NCBI RefSeq assembly: GCF_007846085.1
Contig: NZ_VOEJ01000001.1
Coordinates: forward strand, 620,001 to 684,000
Direction: 5' to 3'
DNA from: Mucilaginibacter pallidiroseus
GTDB taxonomy: Bacteria; Bacteroidota; Bacteroidia; Sphingobacteriales; Sphingobacteriaceae
Length of the DNA: 64,000 nucleotides
Below, in pieces: positions 25,752-34,603 of the stretch. Position numbers and translations under genes: made by a program. Each line of letters begins with the position of its first letter. Position 1 is the stretch's first letter. The notes beneath the pieces were generated by a model. The model was not told where the DNA came from. It saw only the letters and a list, made by a program, of their open reading frames with translations, and did no database searches.

Positions 25752-27176
25752 TTATATAAACAGATGGAAAAACACAAATAATAAAAATGCTAACACAATT
25801 GCAACAGGTAAAGTTAGTATCCAGGCAATGGCAATGCTTTTTAAAGTTTGGTTATTAAGGTTGCCCTTTCCTCCGGATGCTACCATTGAGCCGGCAATGC
25901 CGCTTGATAGTACGTGCGTGGTACTTACCGGCAGGCCAAATCCGGTACTTAAACCAATGGTAGATGCCGCAACAATTTCCGATGTAGCGCCTTGTGCATA
26001 ATTAAGGTGTTCATTACCTATTTTTTCGCCAATGGTTACTACAATACGCTTCCAGCCTATCATGGTGCCTAATCCAAGAGATAATGAAATGATTGCAATT
26101 ACCCAAACCGGTGCAAAATCTGTTACATGCTCAAGCTCATTGGCTGCACTATGCAACGTTTGCCGTTCATTTTCGCTTAGTTTGATGTGCTCATCTTTTG
26201 CAACTGCTCTTATATCTTTAACAACGCTTTCTACCTGTTTGCGGTATTGATATGTTTTGGCCACATCAATTTCACTTTTGGCGGCCAACGATGCCTTTGT
26301 TTGCAATACCGCTTTTGACAAGGCCTTTAACACAGAATAATCTGTTGCTCCCTTACTTAACTTTTTGCTTACAACAACTTCCGTTTGGTTTAAAGCAGCC
26401 AATACTTTGCTGTTTGGTATTTGGTGATTAACAGCAAACCTGGCCGGCAAAAATGCAATCAGTATCAACATAAAAAGGCCAACGCCTTTTTGGCCGTCGT
26501 TGCTGCCGTGAAAAAAGCTTACCAACGTGCACGTGATGATGAGCAGTATCCGAATATGTATTGGCGGCCTGTCGTTCTCACCCTTCGGGATATGAAATAA
26601 TGAGTGCGATTTTGTTACGTGTTTTAAGAACAGCATTAGCAATGCTGCCGCACCAAAGCCAATTAATGGCGATAATACCAGTGATAAGCCTATCTCGCCC
26701 GCTTTATCCCAATTTACACCCGGGCCGCTATAATAAAATGTAAATGCTAGCCCCCCGCCTATCATTGAGCCGATCATGGTATGCGAGCTTGAACAAGGTA
26801 TCCCTAAATACCATGTGCCAAGGTTCCAGATAATGGATGATAGCAGCACTGCCAATACAAGGCATGCACCAACGCTTACCGGCAAAGTCATTAGCGAATC
26901 AAGCGGCACCAGTTTCAATATCCCCATTGCTACCGATACGCCACCAAGGCAAACGCCAAGGAAATTCCACAAGCCCGACCATGGGATCGCGTAAACAGGT
27001 TTCAACGCTTTTGTATATATAACTGTCGCCACTGCATTTGCAGTATCATGAAACCCGTTTACAAACTCGAACGCTACAACGGCAAGAATACATAAACCGA
27101 AAACAAGAAGAAGGTATCCGCTTAGATCAACCGGGCCCAGCAAGGGGAACCTGGCCGCTAACAATGGTAATTGCAT
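25752..27176 (-). CDS. Inorganic phosphate transporter, PiT family
   Basis: 474 aa with about 10-12 transmembrane helices. Both PiT repeats carry their signatures: FVNGFHDTANAVATVIYTKAL near residue 25 and the C-terminal GLPVSTTHVLSSGIAGSMVASG, plus SSSHTMIGSMIGGGL and FFHGSNDGQKGVGLF. Between ~245 and 345 lies a charged, helical cytoplasmic loop (KSEIDVAKTYQYRKQVESVV). It imports metal-phosphate with protons (or Na+). It heads a three-gene operon with Usp and metallophosphoesterase; two palindromic TTAACA-type sites lie 18-59 bp upstream of its start. Confidence 0.92.
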   Translation of the reverse strand: MQLPLLAARFPLLGPVDLSGYLLLVFGLCILAVVAFEFVNGFHDTANAVATVIYTKALKPVYAIPWSGLWNFLGVCLGGVSVAMGILKLVPLDSLMTLPVSVGACLVLAVLLSSIIWNLGTWYLGIPCSSSHTMIGSMIGGGLAFTFYYSGPGVNWDKAGEIGLSLVLSPLIGFGAAALLMLFLKHVTKSHSLFHIPKGENDRPPIHIRILLIITCTLVSFFHGSNDGQKGVGLFMLILIAFLPARFAVNHQIPNSKVLAALNQTEVVVSKKLSKGATDYSVLKALSKAVLQTKASLAAKSEIDVAKTYQYRKQVESVVKDIRAVAKDEHIKLSENERQTLHSAANELEHVTDFAPVWVIAIISLSLGLGTMIGWKRIVVTIGEKIGNEHLNYAQGATSEIVAASTIGLSTGFGLPVSTTHVLSSGIAGSMVASGGKGNLNNQTLKSIAIAWILTLPVAIVLAFLLFVFFHLFI

Positions 27177-27193
27177 ACATCAAATAACCCCTT

Positions 27194-27235
27194 TTAACAT
27201 TTTGTTAAAGCGATAGTTGGGTTAACAAAATGTTA
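27194..27235. promoter_or_regulatory. Paired palindromic sites upstream of the PiT operon
   Basis: Site 1 (27194-27208) is TTAACA TTT TGTTAA and site 2 (27222-27235) is TTAACA AAA TGTTA. Each is itself a palindrome, their centres are 28 bp apart, and the two are also inverted copies of each other over 14 bp. They lie 18-59 bp upstream of the PiT start codon. This arrangement suits cooperative binding of a dimeric regulator. The hexamer resembles the TTAACA half-site of Firmicutes PhoP boxes, but orientation and spacing differ, so that link is only suggestive. Confidence 0.55.
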
Positions 27236-27330
27236 CGTCATGTAAAGTAACAGCGGTAAATAGGTTTGCTATATTGTTATAAGCAGAGATTAACAATTTA
27301 TCTTTTAAATTTGAAGCTTATAAACTTCTT

Positions 27331-28161
27331 ATGCTTAAATCTTACGGCAGGCGCCTGCAAAGCTTATTTTCAAATTATAAATATTACGCCTCGGTATGTT
27401 GTATCATTAAAGACGAAAACGTTTACCTGGAAGAGTGGATTACTTATCACTTAAAAATAGGTTTTGAACACTTTTACATTTATGATAATGGCAGTGCCGT
27501 TCCTGTTAAGCAAACGCTCGAAGAGATTGGCTTGTCGCAATATGCTACCGTGGTCTTGTTTGAGGGCAAGTCTATGCAGATTAAAGCTTATAATGATTGC
27601 CTAAACAAATTTGGCCGCTTTTCGCTGTGGATAGCTTTTATTGATTTGGATGAGTTTATAGTACCTAAATCAACAAATGGCAACTTGCCCGCGTTTTTAA
27701 AGCAGTTCGAAAAATTTGCCGGGCTAGGCATAAACTGGCTGGTATTCGGTTCTAGCGGGCTCAAAGCCAAAACTAATCGCCCGCAGCTTGAGAGCTTTGT
27801 TTTCAGGTCTAAAGAATCCTTATCAATCAACAAGCATATAAAAAGTATTGTACAGCCCCGGTATGTACGCGCTACGTCTAACCCTCATTGCTTTAAATAT
27901 CAGAGTGGAAAGTATGCGGTAAACGAAAATTTTAATCCCATTAAAGATGCATTCTCAGATGTGAGCGTAAACAAAATTCAAATAAACCATTACTACTGCC
28001 GTACGTTAGAGGAGTATCAGGAGAAAATTAAAAGAGGACGGTCGGATGTGGACTCAATAGAAAGATTGATAACACATTTTCATGATCATGACGTCGACTC
28101 GAACTTTGTTAAAGACACCGCTATACTTGAAATAGTTGCACAATTGCAAAGCCAATCATAA
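27331..28161 (+). CDS. Glycosyltransferase family 92-like / GT2-like protein
   Basis: 276 aa. The GT-A core of the GT92 (DUF23) group is visible: SVCCIIKDENVYLEEWITYH, then GFEHFYIYDNGS, and the metal-binding IAFIDLDEFIVP near residue 105. The region after that (HKSIVQP-like HIKSIVQPRYV and INHYYCRTLEEYQEK) also fits the family. There is no signal peptide or membrane helix, so it is cytoplasmic, transferring a sugar from a nucleotide donor to an unknown acceptor. It stands alone between the phosphate operon (divergent) and xylA (convergent). Confidence 0.8.
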   Translation: MLKSYGRRLQSLFSNYKYYASVCCIIKDENVYLEEWITYHLKIGFEHFYIYDNGSAVPVKQTLEEIGLSQYATVVLFEGKSMQIKAYNDCLNKFGRFSLWIAFIDLDEFIVPKSTNGNLPAFLKQFEKFAGLGINWLVFGSSGLKAKTNRPQLESFVFRSKESLSINKHIKSIVQPRYVRATSNPHCFKYQSGKYAVNENFNPIKDAFSDVSVNKIQINHYYCRTLEEYQEKIKRGRSDVDSIERLITHFHDHDVDSNFVKDTAILEIVAQLQSQS

Positions 28162-28201
28162 AGTAAAGGGGTGAATGTCATTCATCATCCCCCTTTACTT
28201 T
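28160..28201. terminator. Bidirectional terminator between the GT92-like gene and xylA
   Basis: A 12-bp perfect stem (28160-28171 with 28190-28201) flanked by As and Ts encloses a loop that itself holds a small TGAATG/CATTCA hairpin. It lies between two convergent stop codons. Confidence 0.75.
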
Positions 28202-28217
28202 CTTACTAACGAATGAG

Positions 28218-29546
28218 TTAAATGTGCCTGTTAATCAGGTTTTCAAGATACTCCTGTTTGCCGCTTATGGTTTCGGGCTCGCCGTTTGTGGCGGCATAAG
28301 TGCTTAGGTCTTCAAGCGATAACTTGCCATCTTCAAAATCTTTTCCGGCGCCGCTATCAAAAGATGCATATCGCTCGGTACGAATCTTTTTGTAGTCTGA
28401 CTTTTGCAGGATATCATCAGCAGCAACCAATGCCCTTGCAAATGTGTCCATACCGCCAATGTGCGCATAAAACAAGTCGGCACGATCTGTAGAATTGCGA
28501 CGAACTTTAGCGTCGAAGTTGATACCCCCACCCTGGAAACCGCCAGCCTCCAGTATGATTAGCATTGATTCGGTAATTTCATTTACATCGTTAGGGAACT
28601 GGTCGGTATCCCAACCGTTTTGATTGTCGCCACGGTTGGCATCTATAGATCCTAACAAACCAGCATCTGCAGCTACCTGCAATTCGTGCTGGAAAGTATG
28701 GCCGGCAAGCGTGGCATGGTTCACTTCAAGGTTGAGTTTAAAATCGTTCAGCAGGTCGTATTTCTGTAAAAAGCCCAATACGGTTGCTGCATCATAATCA
28801 TACTGGTGCTTTGTTGGCTCGCAAGGTTTCGGCTCAATAAAGAAGGTGCCTTTAAAACCCTGCTTGCGGGCGTAATCTTTTGCAGTATGCAAAAACTTGG
28901 CAAGATGCTCCTGCTCGCGTTTCATGTTGGTATTAAGCAGGCTCATATAACCCTCGCGTCCGCCCCAAAAAACATAGTTTTCGCCACCAAGTGCAATTGT
29001 TGCATCCATAGCAGTTTTAACCTGCGCACCGGCATGTGCCAAAACATGAAAGTTTGGATTTGTTGATGCCCCGTTCATGTAACGGCGGTTGCTGAATAGG
29101 TTCGATGTGCCCCATAGCAGCTTTACGCCACTTGCATCCTGCTTTTGCTTAGCATAATCAACCATTATTTTTAAGCGCCTGTCGTTTTCGTTAACATCGT
29201 TAGTATAGTCAACCACATCCACATCGTGAAAGCAGTAGTACGGCAGGTTCATTTTAGTGATAAACTCAAACGCAGCATCCATCTTATCTTTAGCGCGTTC
29301 AATCACGTCAGCTTTAGCATCCCATGGAAACAGCAATGTAGCTTCGCCAAAAGGATCTGCCCCGTTACCATTAAAAGAATGCCAGTATGCACAGGCAAAC
29401 CGCAGGTGCTCTTTCATGGTTTTGCCGGCCACTACGCGGTCTGCATCGTACCATCTAAAAGCAAGTGGATTGTCAGACTCGAGGCCTTCATATTTTATTT
29501 GTCCTATTCCGTTAAAAAATTCTTTCTCGCCAGTTACGATAGACAT
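28218..29546 (-). CDS. xylA: Xylose isomerase
   Basis: 442 aa, the class II length. The catalytic and metal residues are present: FHDVDVVDY (base His), [15 protein letters not shown] (metal Glu), [18 protein letters not shown] and [17 protein letters not shown]. It interconverts D-xylose and D-xylulose (and glucose/fructose less well) using divalent metal. In Bacteroidota it is usually next to xylulokinase and a xylose symporter; here it has neither, being flanked by a glycosyltransferase and tRNA-Gly, so the pathway must be completed elsewhere. Confidence 0.97.
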   Translation of the reverse strand: MSIVTGEKEFFNGIGQIKYEGLESDNPLAFRWYDADRVVAGKTMKEHLRFACAYWHSFNGNGADPFGEATLLFPWDAKADVIERAKDKMDAAFEFITKMNLPYYCFHDVDVVDYTNDVNENDRRLKIMVDYAKQKQDASGVKLLWGTSNLFSNRRYMNGASTNPNFHVLAHAGAQVKTAMDATIALGGENYVFWGGREGYMSLLNTNMKREQEHLAKFLHTAKDYARKQGFKGTFFIEPKPCEPTKHQYDYDAATVLGFLQKYDLLNDFKLNLEVNHATLAGHTFQHELQVAADAGLLGSIDANRGDNQNGWDTDQFPNDVNEITESMLIILEAGGFQGGGINFDAKVRRNSTDRADLFYAHIGGMDTFARALVAADDILQKSDYKKIRTERYASFDSGAGKDFEDGKLSLEDLSTYAATNGEPETISGKQEYLENLINRHI

Positions 29547-29790
29547 AGTATTATGTTTTGGTATTAAAAATTGGTTTTGTTACCGACAGAAATCGGATTA
29601 ACGAATTTAGACTAAAAATTTAAAAACTGTCAGCTTTACAGAAATAATAAAAAGGTGTTAGTACAATGTTATAACTCAATTTACATTTTGGAAATACTGT
29701 CCACCCAAAAATTTCGCGTTAATTGTCAATTGTTTACAAAATAACACACAAATTTCTTACTCCATTATTTTCAAAAACGTTGCAAAATTG

Positions 29791-29798
29791 TACATTTG
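29791..29798 (+). promoter_or_regulatory. -7 box for the second tRNA-Gly
   Basis: TACATTTG matches TAnnTTTG and is followed by GCAC, as at the first tRNA-Gly. Transcription should start about 5 nt before the mature tRNA. Confidence 0.65.
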
Positions 29799-29810
29799 CA
29801 CACGCAAAAA

Positions 29811-29885
<75 letters not shown>

Positions 29886-29886
<1 letters not shown>

Positions 29887-29917
29887 AATCCTCTTCTGTT
29901 TCAGAAGGGGATTTTTT
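29886..29917 (+). terminator. Rho-independent terminator after tRNA-Gly
   Basis: AAATCCTCTTCTG (29886-29898) pairs over 13 bp, one wobble included, with 29902-29914 around a TTT loop and continues into a T-run. Confidence 0.8.
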
Positions 29918-29962
29918 TATTTAATATTGGTTCAACTCTCCTATCGTCCAAAAAGAGGTTTA

Positions 29963-30382
29963 CTATTCTTTGATGTTCAAAGCATTTACATCGTCGAGCA
30001 AAAAACAATGTTCAAAGTGCTGCATGCCGGTTTTGGGATAATAATTAACGGCTTTGGGCGCTGCAAGTAAAATGAGCTTTGCCATTGGGCTATGCAACTT
30101 TGCCTCGCGAATAAGTTTTACGCCTATACCCATTTTTTGGTAAGATGCATCTACCGCTAAATCAGACATGTAAGTGCAAAAGCTGAAGTCGCTTAAACAA
30201 CGGCTCACGCCTATCAATTTGCCATCAATGCGTGCTGTCACAATCAGGTTTGCGTTTTTTAACATATCTTCTATCCGTGTTCGGTCGTCCACAGGGCGGC
30301 GCTCTGCAAGCGTACTGCGTATCAATACATCAATAAATTCATCGGCAGCTAAGGTAGTTTCGCGTTGGTATGTTATGTTCAT
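29963..30382 (-). CDS. GNAT family N-acetyltransferase
   Basis: 139 aa, a minimal GNAT fold. The acetyl-CoA pyrophosphate loop is seen in YQKMGIGVKLIREA (Q/RxxGxG/A pattern, about residue 84-92), preceded by the beta4 strand SDLAVDASYQ and followed by LILLAAPKAVNYYPKTGMQHF in the C-terminal part. It transfers acetyl from acetyl-CoA to an amine on a small molecule or protein; the acceptor is not predictable. It is monocistronic and convergent with tRNA-Gly. Confidence 0.88.
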   Translation of the reverse strand: MNITYQRETTLAADEFIDVLIRSTLAERRPVDDRTRIEDMLKNANLIVTARIDGKLIGVSRCLSDFSFCTYMSDLAVDASYQKMGIGVKLIREAKLHSPMAKLILLAAPKAVNYYPKTGMQHFEHCFLLDDVNALNIKE

Positions 30383-30491
30383 TTTTAACTATTGCTGTGT
30401 TTGTATTACTGTTGATTAAATGGTAACAAGTAAATTGTATCAATGATTATTATCAATCAAAATAATTAACTCGTAAAAAATTATTAATCAA

Positions 30492-30499
30492 TATATTTG
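30492..30499 (+). promoter_or_regulatory. -7 box for the TPR histidine kinase gene
   Basis: TATATTTG matches TAnnTTTG, 42 bp before the GTG start codon. Confidence 0.45.
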
Positions 30500-30540
30500 T
30501 GTTACGGTTATGAATGCCCACTTCATAGCTTACTACTATT

Positions 30541-32529
30541 GTGATTATTTCAAGGCTATCTTTTTACTATCAACGCGTGTTACTTTTGTTGCTGGCTATT
30601 TTCGTAGCTGCAAGTAACAACGTTTCGGCTCAAACAGTTGATAGCGATACCGTTCAGGTAAAGATTGACCAATATAACAAATTGATATCTCAATACCGTT
30701 ATGATAAGCCCGACTCGGCCCTCTTCTTGGCTCAGCAAGGATTAAGTTATTCCCGGAAATATAAAAGTACCAATGGCCAGGCAATGATGCTTAATCAGCT
30801 TGGTATGATAGATGATAACGTTGGCCGGTTTGATGATTCGCGCCGAAAATATTTAAGCGCTTTAGCATTATACACTAAAACTGCCAATAAAAAGGGCATG
30901 GCAGCAGTTAACATCAGGCTCGGCGTTGTTGAGATGCGAAAGGGCAATTATGATAAAGCCATTGAATATTTTTTACAGGCACTACAAATTAGTAAAGCGA
31001 ACGCAAGTAAACCCGGCGAAATGGAAGCCTATATAACCCTTGGCGAAGCTTATGCCGGGCAAAAGAAATATGGTGAAGCGCTGAAGTATTATAAGGTGGC
31101 TGAGCAACTGAATGCCGAGGTACCTTTTTCAAATTTGAGCCTTAATTTATTTAACGATATCGGTATTTCTCTCCGTGAAACCAACAGACTAGACAAAGCC
31201 AAGCCTTACTTACATAAAGGTATAAGCTTGAGTAACGTGAAACAATATCAGGGATTGAATATAACGCTTACCAATACCCTCGCTTCGGTATATGCTAAAT
31301 CGGGCGATATAGCAACGTCCATAAAGTTGCAGAAACAAGCGCTTGAAAAGGCTAAGAAGATAAATAACTATATAAGGCAGATACAAACGCTTACCGGACT
31401 GGCTACAACTTACAGTAGAATAGATGCGCACGTTTCATTGGATTACTGGCAGCAAGCGCTGGCATTATCGAAAAGTAAAGGTGCGCATAAAGAAGAAATT
31501 GACGAACTGCAGGCAATAGCACAGCTATACAAATTGCAACAAAACTACAAGGCAGCCTTTGATGCCAAAGAGCGGCAATATGAATTGGCTGACGAATTTT
31601 TTTATAAAAAGATGTCGGCCCAGATAGCAAGTTTGCAGGCCGATTACGAGCTGAACCAGTCTAAAGCTAAGGTTGAGGAATTGAAGTTTGCTAATAATAA
31701 GGAGAAACTGGAGCGTAAAATAACAAATGTGTTTTTGGCAGGCCTGTGTGTGGTTTTACTGGTTGTTGTATTTTTTTACTTTAAAACACGACAACTAAAT
31801 AACCTGCTGAATAAAACAAACGCAGCACTGAACGAATCTAATACGGTAAAAGATAAATTGTTTTCGGTGCTTGGTCACGATCTCAGATCGCCATTTATAT
31901 CTATCATCAATATGCTGCAGATTATTGATGAGCCTGATTTGACCGGCCCGGAGCGTGATAAGATACTCGAGCAACTGGACTTTACGAGCCGCGCATCATT
32001 AGAAACGCTGGATAGCCTGCTGCGTTGGGGACAAAAACAAATTAAGGGTACACCGCTCAATAAAATTGAGTTTGCAATTGAGCCTATTGTAAGCCGAACT
32101 ATTCACTTTTTATCAGGCGTAGCCGAAGACAAGGCGATCGAAATCCAAAACAACGTAGCGGAATACGTTGCAGTAGTGGCTGATATTGATCACTTCGAGT
32201 TTATGATACGTAATTTGCTTTCCAACGCTATCAAATACAGCGAATATGGAGGGAATGTCACGGTGACTTCTAATTATAACAGAGCATTAAAGCAAGTAGT
32301 AATTAGTGTAGCGGACAAAGGTATTGGTATTGAACCGGCAAGGCTAAACAATATATTCAATATCGATAATATCAGCACCAGGGGCACAGGTAATGAAAAA
32401 GGCACCAGCCTAGGTCTGCTTCTCTGTAAAGAGTTTGCTGAACTTAACGGGGGCAGCATTTCTGTTGAGAGCGCCCCCGGTGAAGGTTCAATATTTTCAA
32501 TTACATTAAATGCGGGTTCGATATCTTAG
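30541..32529 (+). CDS. TPR-containing sensor histidine kinase
   Basis: 662 aa, started by GTG: the only upstream in-frame ATG (30514) is followed by a stop, and this start gives a good signal peptide ending near SNNVSAQ. A periplasmic array of TPR repeats (about 45-370, e.g. YDKAIEYFLQALQISKA, YGEALKYYKVAEQL) leads to a short coiled coil, one transmembrane helix (~396-415), a HisKA domain with phospho-acceptor His446 in VLGHDLRSP, and a HATPase domain (N-box NLLSNAIKYSE, G1 VADKGIGIE, G2 GTSLGLLLC). There is no receiver domain and no response regulator beside it, so its partner is unlinked. Confidence 0.9.
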   Translation: MIISRLSFYYQRVLLLLLAIFVAASNNVSAQTVDSDTVQVKIDQYNKLISQYRYDKPDSALFLAQQGLSYSRKYKSTNGQAMMLNQLGMIDDNVGRFDDSRRKYLSALALYTKTANKKGMAAVNIRLGVVEMRKGNYDKAIEYFLQALQISKANASKPGEMEAYITLGEAYAGQKKYGEALKYYKVAEQLNAEVPFSNLSLNLFNDIGISLRETNRLDKAKPYLHKGISLSNVKQYQGLNITLTNTLASVYAKSGDIATSIKLQKQALEKAKKINNYIRQIQTLTGLATTYSRIDAHVSLDYWQQALALSKSKGAHKEEIDELQAIAQLYKLQQNYKAAFDAKERQYELADEFFYKKMSAQIASLQADYELNQSKAKVEELKFANNKEKLERKITNVFLAGLCVVLLVVVFFYFKTRQLNNLLNKTNAALNESNTVKDKLFSVLGHDLRSPFISIINMLQIIDEPDLTGPERDKILEQLDFTSRASLETLDSLLRWGQKQIKGTPLNKIEFAIEPIVSRTIHFLSGVAEDKAIEIQNNVAEYVAVVADIDHFEFMIRNLLSNAIKYSEYGGNVTVTSNYNRALKQVVISVADKGIGIEPARLNNIFNIDNISTRGTGNEKGTSLGLLLCKEFAELNGGSISVESAPGEGSIFSITLNAGSIS

Positions 32530-32541
32530 CGCAAGCTTATA

Positions 32542-32844
32542 TTAATAAACCGCATCAGGTGCTTTGTAATCCAATATAAAGTCGGCAATTTCTTTTAAAA
32601 CAGATGCGTTAAGTTTATTGCCTTTGTATTCCCACTTTTCTCGTTCGCTATCAACATGAATTTCACCTAAAAATGAAGGGTCATTTTTATCTGTTGGTTC
32701 ATTCGTTATTTCACGAGGCGACAAGGCGTTTAAAAATTTTGCTTTGAATAAATTATAAATGCCACTACCCCAAACGCCTCTTTCCGAAACAATTTCTATC
32801 TGATTTTCGTCTTGATCTTGCTTTCCAACTTTTAAGATTACCAT
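32542..32844 (-). CDS. Hypothetical protein, 100 aa
   Basis: Not recognised. It is a small soluble, acidic protein (VILKVGKQDQDENQIEIVSE, then EKWEYKGNKLNASVLKEIAD) with no signal peptide, Cys pair or membrane helix. The mix of short strands and a C-terminal helix suggests a compact alpha/beta domain. It lies 12 bp from the convergent histidine kinase gene and has a separate upstream region of 169 bp before the BLUF gene, in which I see nothing else. Codon use looks like that of its neighbours. Confidence 0.55.
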   Translation of the reverse strand: MVILKVGKQDQDENQIEIVSERGVWGSGIYNLFKAKFLNALSPREITNEPTDKNDPSFLGEIHVDSEREKWEYKGNKLNASVLKEIADFILDYKAPDAVY

Positions 32845-33013
32845 AGCTTTTATTTTTATAATTGAATAACTGCAATGATGGGCACTTGTTTCAACAAGTT
32901 TTAATTTTTATAACTAGACAAGTGAAAATTAATATGCTGGTAACATTGGTCGATATTGGGGATTTTGATATGAATGAACAGACACAGGTTGACTGTGCCT
33001 TTTGCTACACCTA

Positions 33014-33460
33014 TCAAAAAACAAAGTTGCTTCCAAAAACTGTTGCAAACACGCAAAGCTGCATGGCATTATTCTCAAAAAATGATTTGAGCATGGCAAC
33101 TGATGGGTGCACTGACGACCCAGCATTTTGTGAATTAGCAAAGTCGCTTATTTGAGAAAACTCTTGTGATGTGGCAGATTTGAAGCCCATAGACCAACTA
33201 CCAAAAATGCGCTCATCCAGTTGGCCACTTGCCAACTTAATAATGCCTTTATGGCGGTCATCCTTCTCAATTTTATTATAAAGAGCTATCACATCATGCT
33301 CCTCGCCTTCAAGTACCTGCATAAAGGTGCCTTCGCTATATAATAGCATTCCGGTAATATCTCGTTCTTTGTTGTTTTGCCTGCTAGTTTTTAAAATTTC
33401 ACTCAACTCAAAATCATCCATTAGCTTTGAAGCGGCGCTAATATAAACCAAGTAATACAT
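33014..33460 (-). CDS. BLUF-domain blue-light sensor protein
   Basis: 148 aa. Residues 1-95 are a full BLUF domain: the flavin-proximal Tyr6 (LVYISAAS), Asn30 (SRQNNKERDITGMLLY), the switch Gln48 in FMQVLEGEE, and Trp89/Met91 in GSWSMGF. These residues bind FAD and rearrange hydrogen bonds on blue light. After the domain come about 50 residues rich in Phe/Ser without an effector motif, so it is a short BLUF protein that must act through a partner. No EAL or cyclase gene is adjacent. Cytoplasmic. Confidence 0.93.
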   Translation of the reverse strand: MYYLVYISAASKLMDDFELSEILKTSRQNNKERDITGMLLYSEGTFMQVLEGEEHDVIALYNKIEKDDRHKGIIKLASGQLDERIFGSWSMGFKSATSQEFSQISDFANSQNAGSSVHPSVAMLKSFFENNAMQLCVFATVFGSNFVF

Positions 33461-33873
33461 AAAATAGATAAACTACTGTTTGAAATAATGTAACAGGAGT
33501 AAACGTATATTTTGCAACAAAAAATGGAATATCCTGTATTATAATTGTCATGTAGCTATTATGTGAGTAAACAGCTTCAATAAGCAAAGGATAATGCAGG
33601 AAAGGCAGGTTTTGAAGCAAATTTCACGATTATTCCGTAAAATTTAAGCCTGAGTATTTGCGAGAGAAGCTTTTGAGTTAAGGCTCAATCAATAAATAAT
33701 CATGTCGACCCAACTACGCTTAATATAAAACTTTAGTTTTTAAAAGATAGAGCAAAATTTATAAATTACTTAAATACAGTTATTTACAATTTAAAAATGA
33801 TTGAAACAGATTTAATAGTTGTTAACTTATAATCAGATAAAAACTGTTTTTTAACCCCAAATTAAAAACCGAG
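33461..33873. other. AT-rich intergenic region, no gene seen
   Basis: 413 bp between divergent BLUF and YjbQ genes. It has only very short unconvincing frames and one weak hairpin (TTGAG/CTCAA near 33673). Promoters of both flanking genes must be here but no clear TAnnTTTG box stands out. Confidence 0.5.
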
Positions 33874-34296
33874 ATGAGAATTTTTCAAAATAACATATTC
33901 CTTGATCAGCGTAAACGTGGCTTTCATATCATCACCGCGGATATTTTGCGGGCAATGCCACAAATAAATGAGATTAACGTAGGGCTTTGCCAGGTTTTTA
34001 TAAAGCATACATCAGCATCGCTAACCATAAATGAAAATGCTGACCCTACTGTACGGCAAGACTTTGAAATGTATTTCAGCAAGACCGTTCCGGAGCGCGA
34101 CCCTGACTACCGCCACGATTATGAAGGTGATGATGATATGCCTGCCCACTTGAAAGCAGCCATGTTGGGCAGTTCGGTAATAGTCCCAATAAATAACGGC
34201 AGGCTGGCATTAGGCACCTGGCAGGGTATTTACCTTTGCGAACACCGCAATCATGGCGGTCATCGCTCGATCGTGATCACAGCGTGGGGACAATAA
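33874..34296 (+). CDS. YjbQ/UPF0047 family protein
   Basis: 140 aa, the full family length. The conserved parts are all present: CQVFIKHTSASLTINENADPTVR, HDYEGDDDMPAHLKAAMLGSS, and the C-terminal GTWQGIYLCEHRNHGGHRSI. Its His/Asp/Glu cluster is thought to bind metal. Family members have been reported to complement thiamine-phosphate synthase deficiency, hence the database name secondary thiamine-phosphate synthase, but the physiological role is unsettled. It lies 63 bp ahead of moaD and may share its transcript. Confidence 0.92.
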   Translation: MRIFQNNIFLDQRKRGFHIITADILRAMPQINEINVGLCQVFIKHTSASLTINENADPTVRQDFEMYFSKTVPERDPDYRHDYEGDDDMPAHLKAAMLGSSVIVPINNGRLALGTWQGIYLCEHRNHGGHRSIVITAWGQ

Positions 34297-34359
34297 ATTT
34301 AAAAATTGATGTGCCGTTTATTATTCCATGCTGATAAAGCGCATATTTGTATAATTTAT

Positions 34360-34602
34360 ATGGATATAACACTATTAGCCTTTGGGATTGCCAAAGATAT
34401 TTTTGGAGCATCTTCCGTAACTGTCGCAGTTAACGAAGCGTCACCAGTCTCTATTTTAAAAGAAAAAATCGAACTGAATTATCCAAAGTTCAAAGCCTTA
34501 AAATCATACATGGTTGCAGTTAATAATGAATATGCTGCTGATGATTTAATACTTTCAGCCAGTGACGAAGTTGCTATTATACCACCGGTAAGTGGAGGAT
34601 GA
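34360..34602 (+). CDS. moaD: Molybdopterin synthase sulfur-carrier subunit MoaD
   Basis: 80 aa from ATG 34360; an upstream ATG at 34306 would add 18 residues foreign to the family. A ubiquitin-like beta-grasp fold is indicated by ITLLAFGIAKDIFG, then LKEKIELNYPKF and NNEYAADDLILSASDEVAIIPPVSGG. The C-terminal Gly-Gly is the site of adenylation and thiocarboxylation by MoeB. It donates sulfur to cyclic pyranopterin monophosphate within molybdopterin synthase. The stop overlaps the region of the moaE start by a few bases. Confidence 0.94.
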   Translation: MDITLLAFGIAKDIFGASSVTVAVNEASPVSILKEKIELNYPKFKALKSYMVAVNNEYAADDLILSASDEVAIIPPVSGG

Positions 34603-34603
34603 T

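Noticed and set aside
27194..27235. Reading the paired palindromes as a transcription terminator
   Set aside because: They are AT-rich, lie upstream of a gene start and lack a GC stem with a T-run, so an operator is the better reading.
32862..33155. 97-aa plus-strand frame overlapping the BLUF gene
   Set aside because: It lies mostly antisense to the well-supported BLUF gene and its translation has no family features or plausible start context.
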